Source: DATJJW01 sp035491935 (GTDB lineage: Bacteria > Pseudomonadota > Alphaproteobacteria > ATCC43930 > CGMCC-115725). Taken from it: a stretch of 6,125 bases of DNA. The number at the start of each line of letters is the position of its first letter. Positions within the stretch are counted from its first letter, which is position 1. Shown one piece after another: positions 1-3,892 of this stretch. The notes beneath the pieces are model-generated. The model saw only the letters and a program-made list of their open reading frames with translations. It did not search any database and was not told where the DNA came from. The stretch is from assembly GCA_035491935.1 (NCBI GenBank), contig DATJJW010000307.1, forward strand, positions 1 to 6,125, written 5' to 3'. A program made the translations under genes and the position numbers.

Positions 1-1458
1 GAGGCTTTCCTCCGTCACCTGTTCGGCAACCGCCTTCGCCGCCACGATGAACATCTCCTCCGTCACGCGCTTGGCTTCGGTGGCGTAGACCGCCATGCCC
101 ATGGCCGGGAAGATATAGACATTGTTGCCTTGCCCCGGCACGAAGGTCTTGCCGGCGATCTCCACCGGCGGGAACGGGCTGCCGCTGGCGAAGATCGCCC
201 GGCCCTCCGACCAGCGATAGGCTTCCTGCGCCGTGCATTCCGAGCGCGAGGTCGGGTTGGAATAGGGAAAGATGATCGGCCGCTCGTTGATCTCGGCCAT
301 CGCCTCGATCACCGCCTGGTTGAACAATTTCGGCACGGTACTGACGCCGATGATGCCGGTCGGCCGCAGCGCCTTCACCGCGTCGACGAAGGTCGGGATC
401 GGGCCGTGGTCGAGCGCGAACGGCTTCTGGAAGTCGGCGAGATCGGTGCGCGAGGTCACCATCAGCCCGTTGATGTCGAACAAGGCGCTGCGGCGGCGCG
501 CCTAGCCGATATCGAGGCCTTCCAGCGCCATGGCCTGGCTGATCAGTTCGGCGATGCCGGTCGCGGCCGATCCGCCGCCGAGGAACAGGAAGCGCTGCTC
601 GGTCAGCTTCTTGCCGCAGATACGCAGCGCGCCGAAGATGCCGGCCAGGGCGACGGCGGCCGTGCCCTGGATGTCGTCATTATAGGTGCAGATCCTGTCG
701 CGATAGCGCTCCAGGATGGGCACGGCGTTGATATTGGCGAAATCCTCCCACTGGATGCAGCATTTGGGGTAAAGCGCCTGCACCGCCTCGACGAATTCCT
801 GGACGAAGCCATCGTATTCCGCACCACGCACCCTGTTCTGGCGCAGTCCCAGATAGAGCGGGTCGTCCAGCAGCGTCTGGGTGTTGGTGCCGACATCCAA
901 CGTCACCGGCAGGCAGTGTTGCGGCGGCACGCCGGCGCAGGCGGTGTAGAGCGCGAGCTTGCCGATCGGGATGCCCATGCCGTCGACGCCGAGGTCGCCG
1001 AGGCCCAGGATACGCTCGCCGTCGGTGACGACGATAAAACGCACATCCTGTTCGGGCCAGTTGCCGAGCAGCGTCTTCAGCCTGCCCTTGGCCGTGATCG
1101 GCAGATAGACACCGCGGGCGGTACGGAAAATGTGGTCGAATTTCTGGCAGGCTTCGCCGACGGTGGGGGTATAGACGATCGGCATGAATCTCGCCGGATC
1201 CGACATCAGCATCGCGTAGAACAGAGTTTCGTTGCGGGATTGCAGGTCGGACAGCAGCAGATATTTCTGCAAATCGCTGTCGAGGTACCCGAGTTCGGCA
1301 TGCAAGCGGCCCAACTGCAGATCGAGCGTGGTGGTAACGGGTGGCAACAAGCCTTCGAGGCCATGAGCCTCGCGCTCGGCCGGGGTGAAAGCACTGCCCT
1401 TGTTGAGGCGTGGATTGCGTAGAAGCTGGTGGCCCGTGGTTGCGGTCTGGTTCGACAT
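1..1458 (-). pseudogene. maeA: NAD(P)-dependent malic enzyme (SfcA/MaeA type), interrupted by an in-frame amber codon; 3' end outside window
   Basis: Malic enzyme oxidatively decarboxylates malate to pyruvate and CO2 in the cytoplasm while reducing NAD(P)+. I start it at ATG 1458 because GAGGAG lies 8 nt upstream; an upstream in-frame ATG at 1584 has no such site. From 1458 the frame gives 318 residues, then TAG at 502-504, then 167 more family-like codons to the window edge. Visible family features are the YTPTVG motif with Tyr96, GIPIGKLALY with Lys167 (catalytic pair), WEDF with Glu238/Asp239 and NDDIQGT with Asp261/262 (metal ligands), and a Rossmann turn GGGSAATG at about 294-301. After the stop the same frame continues with LFDINGL, SNPTSR and GQGNNVYIFP, conserved in the NAD-binding half. 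There is no frameshift; one base (A at 504, where C would give GAG) makes the stop. It could be a recent pseudogene, a sequencing error or a read-through codon. Truncation at 318 would remove most of the NAD domain. Cofactor preference cannot be settled here. Confidence 0.9.
502..504 (-). other. In-frame TAG (amber) codon inside the malic enzyme gene
   Basis: The minus-strand codons here read GGC TAG GCG CGC, between the family-like segments GLDIG and ARRRSALFD. Related malic enzymes typically have a Glu-Ala-Arg stretch before the LFD motif, so the ancestral codon was most likely GAG and the change a single G-to-T transversion (C to A at plus-strand 504). The frame on both sides is intact. 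The reading as a Glu position comes from memory of the family, not from an alignment. Confidence 0.9.
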
Positions 1459-1466
1459 AGGCGCTG

Positions 1467-1472
1467 CTCCTC
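1467..1472 (-). promoter_or_regulatory. Ribosome binding site of the malic enzyme gene
   Basis: The minus strand reads GAGGAG followed by 8 nt and ATG (1458). This is a strong Shine-Dalgarno match and decides the start over the in-frame ATG at 1584, which would add 42 non-family residues. It also contrasts with the other genes in the window, none of which has a clear ribosome binding site. Confidence 0.8.
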
Positions 1473-1650
1473 GGAAAAGACATCGACAATGGATATTTGC
1501 CGTCATCACAAGGTAGCTTCGGCGCTGCCATTCCATGAGCTGGGATGGTGGGGGCGCAAACTCAAATAATGTAAAATTATCCATGCCGATATCTGTGGAT
1601 GGCTCACCCCACGATCAACGGCAAGCCTGACAACGCAAATCATCTTGTTC

Positions 1651-1679
1651 TTGATATGTTCCGATCGCGCCACCATAAT
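1651..1679 (+). promoter_or_regulatory. Sigma-70-type promoter of the radical SAM gene, leaderless arrangement
   Basis: A -35 box TTGATA (1651-1656, five of six matches to TTGACA) is followed by exactly 17 bases and a -10 box CATAAT (1674-1679, five of six matches to TATAAT). Seven bases later comes ATG at 1687, where transcription would be expected to start. No Shine-Dalgarno sequence precedes any candidate start, which fits a leaderless mRNA beginning at or next to the A of the ATG. The -10 box overlaps the upstream in-frame ATG at 1678, so that codon would not be transcribed from this promoter. Confidence 0.65.
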
Positions 1680-1686
1680 GGCGATT

Positions 1687-2775
1687 ATGGATGACGAGAT
1701 TCCGCTCCAGCCGCGCAAGGGCCGCGGCGCCATCAGCCAGCCGATGCCGCGTTTCGATGCCGAAGCCCGCGTGCTGACCGATGATGGCTGGCACCAGGAC
1801 GATCCGGCGCCGCTTGACACCACCGTAACGGTGGATGCGACCAAGAGCATCATCGCGCGCAACAAGTCGCCCGACGTCCCTTTCGACCAGTCGATCAACC
1901 CCTACCGCGGTTGCGAGCACGGCTGTGTCTATTGCTTCGCCCGGCCGAGCCACGCCTATCTGGGTCTCTCGCCCGGCCTCGATTTCGAGACCAGGCTGTT
2001 CGCCAAGCCCGATGCCGCGAAGCTACTGCGCCAGGAGTTGGCTCGGCCGTCCTATCGCTGCTCGGCCATCGCCATGGGCACCAATACCGACCCTTATCAA
2101 CCGATCGAGCGGCAATGGCGCATCACCCGCTCGATCCTGGAAGTGCTGAGCGAATGCGATCACCCGGTCTCGATCGTGACCAAATCGGCGTTGGTCACGC
2201 GTGACATCGACATCCTGGCGCCGATGGCCGAGAAGGGTCTGGCCGCCGTGGCGCTGTCGGTGACGACGCTCGACCGCGATCTCGCCCGTAGGATGGAGCC
2301 GCGGGCATCCACGCCCGGGCGCCGCCTCGATGCGATCGCCGCGCTGAGCGAGGCCGGCATCCCCGTGACGGTGATGGCCGCCCCCATCGTGCCGGCACTG
2401 ACCGATATGGAGTTGGAGGCGATCCTGGAAGCGGCACGCGACAAGGGCGCCAGCCGAGCGGGATATGTGCTGCTGCGCCTGCCGCATGAAGTGAAGGACC
2501 TCTTCGCCGAATGGCTGGATACCCATGCGCCGATGCGTGCGCGCCATGTGCTGTCGCTGGTGCGCGACATGCGCCATGGCGATTTGAATGTCAGTCAATG
2601 GGGCGAACGGATGCGCGGCGACGGGCCCTATGCCGACCTCATCGCTCACCGTTTCCATCTTGCGGTCAAGCGGCTGCAACTCGACGGCGGCCGGCGCTTC
2701 TCCGGCCTGGTCACGACGCGCTTCAGGAAGCCGGGCAAGCCAGCACCGGCCAGCGACCAGTTCAGCTTATTCTAA
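1687..2775 (+). CDS. PA0069-family radical SAM protein (SPL-related, COG1533)
   Basis: This is a 362-residue radical SAM enzyme. The iron-sulfur motif CxxxCxxC is at Cys76, Cys80 and Cys83 in the context NPYRGCEHGCVYC, the cluster signature of the spore-photoproduct-lyase-like group (COG1533). A basic N-terminal KGRGA element and a (P)RF segment precede it, as in the PA0069/Rv2578c-type family. The GTNTDPYQPIE segment (about 131-141) and the VTKS segment (about 164-167) fit the rest of the radical SAM barrel. The family binds a [4Fe-4S] cluster and cleaves S-adenosylmethionine; its substrate is unknown to me. I chose ATG 1687 because a near-consensus promoter ends 7 nt before it; alternatives are ATG 1678 (365 aa) and TTG 1645 (376 aa). 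The protein ends in QFSLF (358-362), close to the sliding-clamp-binding consensus QL[SD]LF, hinting at a DNA-associated role. It is monocistronic, and its last 14 bp overlap the convergent membrane-protein gene. Confidence 0.88.
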   Translation: MDDEIPLQPRKGRGAISQPMPRFDAEARVLTDDGWHQDDPAPLDTTVTVDATKSIIARNKSPDVPFDQSINPYRGCEHGCVYCFARPSHAYLGLSPGLDFETRLFAKPDAAKLLRQELARPSYRCSAIAMGTNTDPYQPIERQWRITRSILEVLSECDHPVSIVTKSALVTRDIDILAPMAEKGLAAVALSVTTLDRDLARRMEPRASTPGRRLDAIAALSEAGIPVTVMAAPIVPALTDMELEAILEAARDKGASRAGYVLLRLPHEVKDLFAEWLDTHAPMRARHVLSLVRDMRHGDLNVSQWGERMRGDGPYADLIAHRFHLAVKRLQLDGGRRFSGLVTTRFRKPGKPAPASDQFSLF

Positions 2776-3751
2776 GGAAATCCGCTTGCGCCTCGACCGT
2801 CTCGCCCACGCCGGCGTTGCGCCGGGACAGCCGGGCCGACAGGATCTGCGCCTCGAAGGCCATCAGCGCCAGCCCGGCCAGCAGGAAGGGCACGAGGAAA
2901 TAGATCGCCCGATAGACCAGCAGAGCCGAGACCAGAGCTTCCGTCGGCAAGCCATGGCCGATATTGGCCAGGATCAGGGATTCGAAGATGCCGATCCCAC
3001 CCGGTACGTTGGAAATCGTCGCCACGAGATAAGCCATGACGAACAACCCGGCGAAGGCCGCGAAGGACATATCGATGCTGGATGGCAGCAACATGTAGAG
3101 CGTGCCGGCGACACCCAGCCAATCGATGCTGCCGACCAGGATCTGCGCCAGCGAGACCCGAAGCTTGGGCGTGCCGCGCCAATAGCCGATGGCGACATAG
3201 ACCAGCAGCCCGGCCAGCATCAGGCCGCCCAGCGCCTGCGAACCGAGCGTCTGGCGCGTGAACAGCATGCTGGTGCCGCCGATGGAGAGCATGCCCAGCA
3301 CCAATGTGACGCCGGCCAGCGCCATGATACGGGCGATATCCGTGGGCCTGACACCCCAGCGCGCATAGAGACGGTAGCGTATCGCCCCGCCGGTGACCGC
3401 CGGGAAGCCCAGCGTGTGGCTGAAGGCGTAGGCCAACAGAGCCGCATAGGCGACGCGGACATAGCCGACACCGCAGCCGACCAGGCGGCAACCGATGAAA
3501 TCGTATATGGTGAGGGCGCCATAGCTGGCGACGGTGAAGAGTGCTGCCAGCGCTACGCGGTGCCACGGCATGGTCCAGCATTCATGCAGCATGGTCCGCC
3601 AATCCAGCCCCCGCAGCGCGTGGGTCAGGAGGCAGATCGCACCGACGATCATGCCGACGGTCAGCAACAGGCGGCCGATCCGGACCAGACCGTGCCGCTT
3701 GGCGAACCATCGTTCGGCCTTTTGCAGGATGCTATGGGTCGTGCTCGTCAT
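2762..3751 (-). CDS. Integral membrane protein with lysylphosphatidylglycerol synthase/flippase-type domain (UPF0104/YbhN-like)
   Basis: This 329-residue polytopic inner-membrane protein has about eight hydrophobic segments (near 25-45, 65-84, 99-118, 140-163, 174-192, 200-222, 227-247 and 271-300). It matches the membrane domain of MprF-like proteins (Pfam LPG_synthase_TM): GGAIRYRLY (121-129) after the third segment and SNVPGGIGIFES (247-258) are the family's most recognisable motifs. In MprF this domain moves aminoacylated or other lipids across the membrane. The cytoplasmic aminoacyl-transferase domain is absent here, so lipid or glycolipid transport is likelier than synthesis, but the substrate is unknown. 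The charged N-terminus (about 1-24) and basic tail (from about 305) fit cytoplasmic ends. ATG 3751 is preceded immediately by an in-frame GTG (3754) that could equally be the start; neither has a ribosome binding site. It stops (TGA) within the convergent radical SAM gene and diverges from the helicase. Confidence 0.82.
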   Translation of the reverse strand: MTSTTHSILQKAERWFAKRHGLVRIGRLLLTVGMIVGAICLLTHALRGLDWRTMLHECWTMPWHRVALAALFTVASYGALTIYDFIGCRLVGCGVGYVRVAYAALLAYAFSHTLGFPAVTGGAIRYRLYARWGVRPTDIARIMALAGVTLVLGMLSIGGTSMLFTRQTLGSQALGGLMLAGLLVYVAIGYWRGTPKLRVSLAQILVGSIDWLGVAGTLYMLLPSSIDMSFAAFAGLFVMAYLVATISNVPGGIGIFESLILANIGHGLPTEALVSALLVYRAIYFLVPFLLAGLALMAFEAQILSARLSRRNAGVGETVEAQADFLRIS

Positions 3752-3761
3752 CACAGGCCGC

Positions 3762-3792
3762 TATATACCATGGGGTAGTGACAGTTTGGCAA
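3762..3792 (-). promoter_or_regulatory. Candidate promoter of the membrane-protein gene, possibly leaderless
   Basis: On the minus strand TTGCCA (3792-3787) and TATATA (3767-3762) are separated by 19 bases. Seven bases after the TATATA box comes GTG (3754), directly followed by ATG (3751). The -10 box is good, but the spacer is longer than the preferred 17. No Shine-Dalgarno sequence lies upstream of either start codon, so a leaderless or nearly leaderless mRNA is plausible. The -35 box overlaps a GGCAAT half-site, so a protein bound there could repress the promoter. Confidence 0.35.
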
Positions 3793-3817
3793 TTGGGCCG
3801 ATTGCCGCTGCGGCAAT
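3788..3817. promoter_or_regulatory. Candidate operator: 17-bp perfect palindrome plus a third half-site
   Basis: Between the divergent membrane-protein and helicase genes lies ATTGCCGC-T-GCGGCAAT (3801-3817), an exact palindrome with 8-bp arms around a single base. A further GGCAAT at 3788-3793 forms an inverted pair with the left arm's ATTGCC. The three half-site centres are 13 and 11 bp apart, close to one helical turn each. A one-base loop cannot form a stable RNA hairpin with all eight pairs, and no T-run follows, so a DNA-binding site is likelier than a terminator. No regulator gene is nearby. Confidence 0.4.
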
Positions 3818-3824
3818 GCCACAT

Positions 3825-3853
3825 ATGACAGGCTCCGTTTATGCCGATACTGT
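3825..3853 (+). promoter_or_regulatory. Candidate promoter of the helicase gene
   Basis: ATGACA (3825-3830, five of six matches to TTGACA) is followed by 17 bases and TACTGT (3848-3853), which keeps the three most conserved -10 positions (T1, A2, T6). Transcription would start near 3860, giving a leader of about 30 bases. An alternative -10, TATCCT (3881-3886), lies 6 nt before the ATG but has no matching -35. The palindrome at 3801-3817 lies just upstream of the -35 box. Confidence 0.35.
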
Positions 3854-3892
3854 ACGCCTGTAATTCTGTTTCCGAGACCGTATCCTCAACTC

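Larger units (their letters stand above)
1459..1686. promoter_or_regulatory. Divergent intergenic region between the malic enzyme and radical SAM genes
   Basis: These 228 bases separate two divergently transcribed genes and carry regulation for both. The right end holds the radical SAM promoter, listed separately. The left end holds the malic enzyme ribosome binding site. The most AT-rich stretch (about 1562-1581) contains a short inverted repeat, ATAAT-N5-ATTAT (1566-1580), and a minus-strand GATAAT (1576-1581) that could be a -10 box for the malic enzyme. I find no convincing -35 at the right distance, so that promoter is not assigned. No RNA gene or small ORF with a ribosome binding site is visible. 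Confidence 0.5.

Noticed and set aside
502..504. Genome-wide recoding of TAG as sense
   Set aside because: One in-frame TAG is not enough evidence, and the two complete genes here end in TAA and TGA, which tests nothing. A point mutation or sequencing error is simpler.
130..1422. 430-residue open frame on the plus strand opposite the malic enzyme
   Set aside because: Its translation is Arg/His/Asp/Gln-rich with no recognisable domain, as expected for the complement of a GC-rich coding frame. The minus strand encodes conserved malic enzyme motifs over the same span.
1566..1580. ATAAT-N5-ATTAT inverted repeat as an operator
   Set aside because: Arms of only five A/T-rich bases in the AT-rich part of a promoter region are easily found by chance; noted only within the intergenic entry.
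1459..1584. Upstream start (ATG 1584) extending the malic enzyme by 42 residues
   Set aside because: The extra residues do not look like malic enzyme, ATG 1584 has no ribosome binding site, and GAGGAG sits 8 nt before ATG 1458.
1645..1686. Earlier starts (TTG 1645 or ATG 1678) for the radical SAM protein
   Set aside because: Both lie within or upstream of the promoter boxes and would not be translated from that transcript; neither has a ribosome binding site. ATG 1678 remains possible if another promoter is used.
2588..3778. 396-residue open frame on the plus strand opposite the membrane-protein gene
   Set aside because: It begins inside the radical SAM gene and yields low-complexity Gln/Asp/Arg-rich protein. 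The minus strand encodes a coherent polytopic membrane protein with family motifs.
3801..3817. Palindrome read as an intrinsic terminator
   Set aside because: It lies upstream of both divergent genes, has a one-base loop and no T-run, so it does not fit a terminator.
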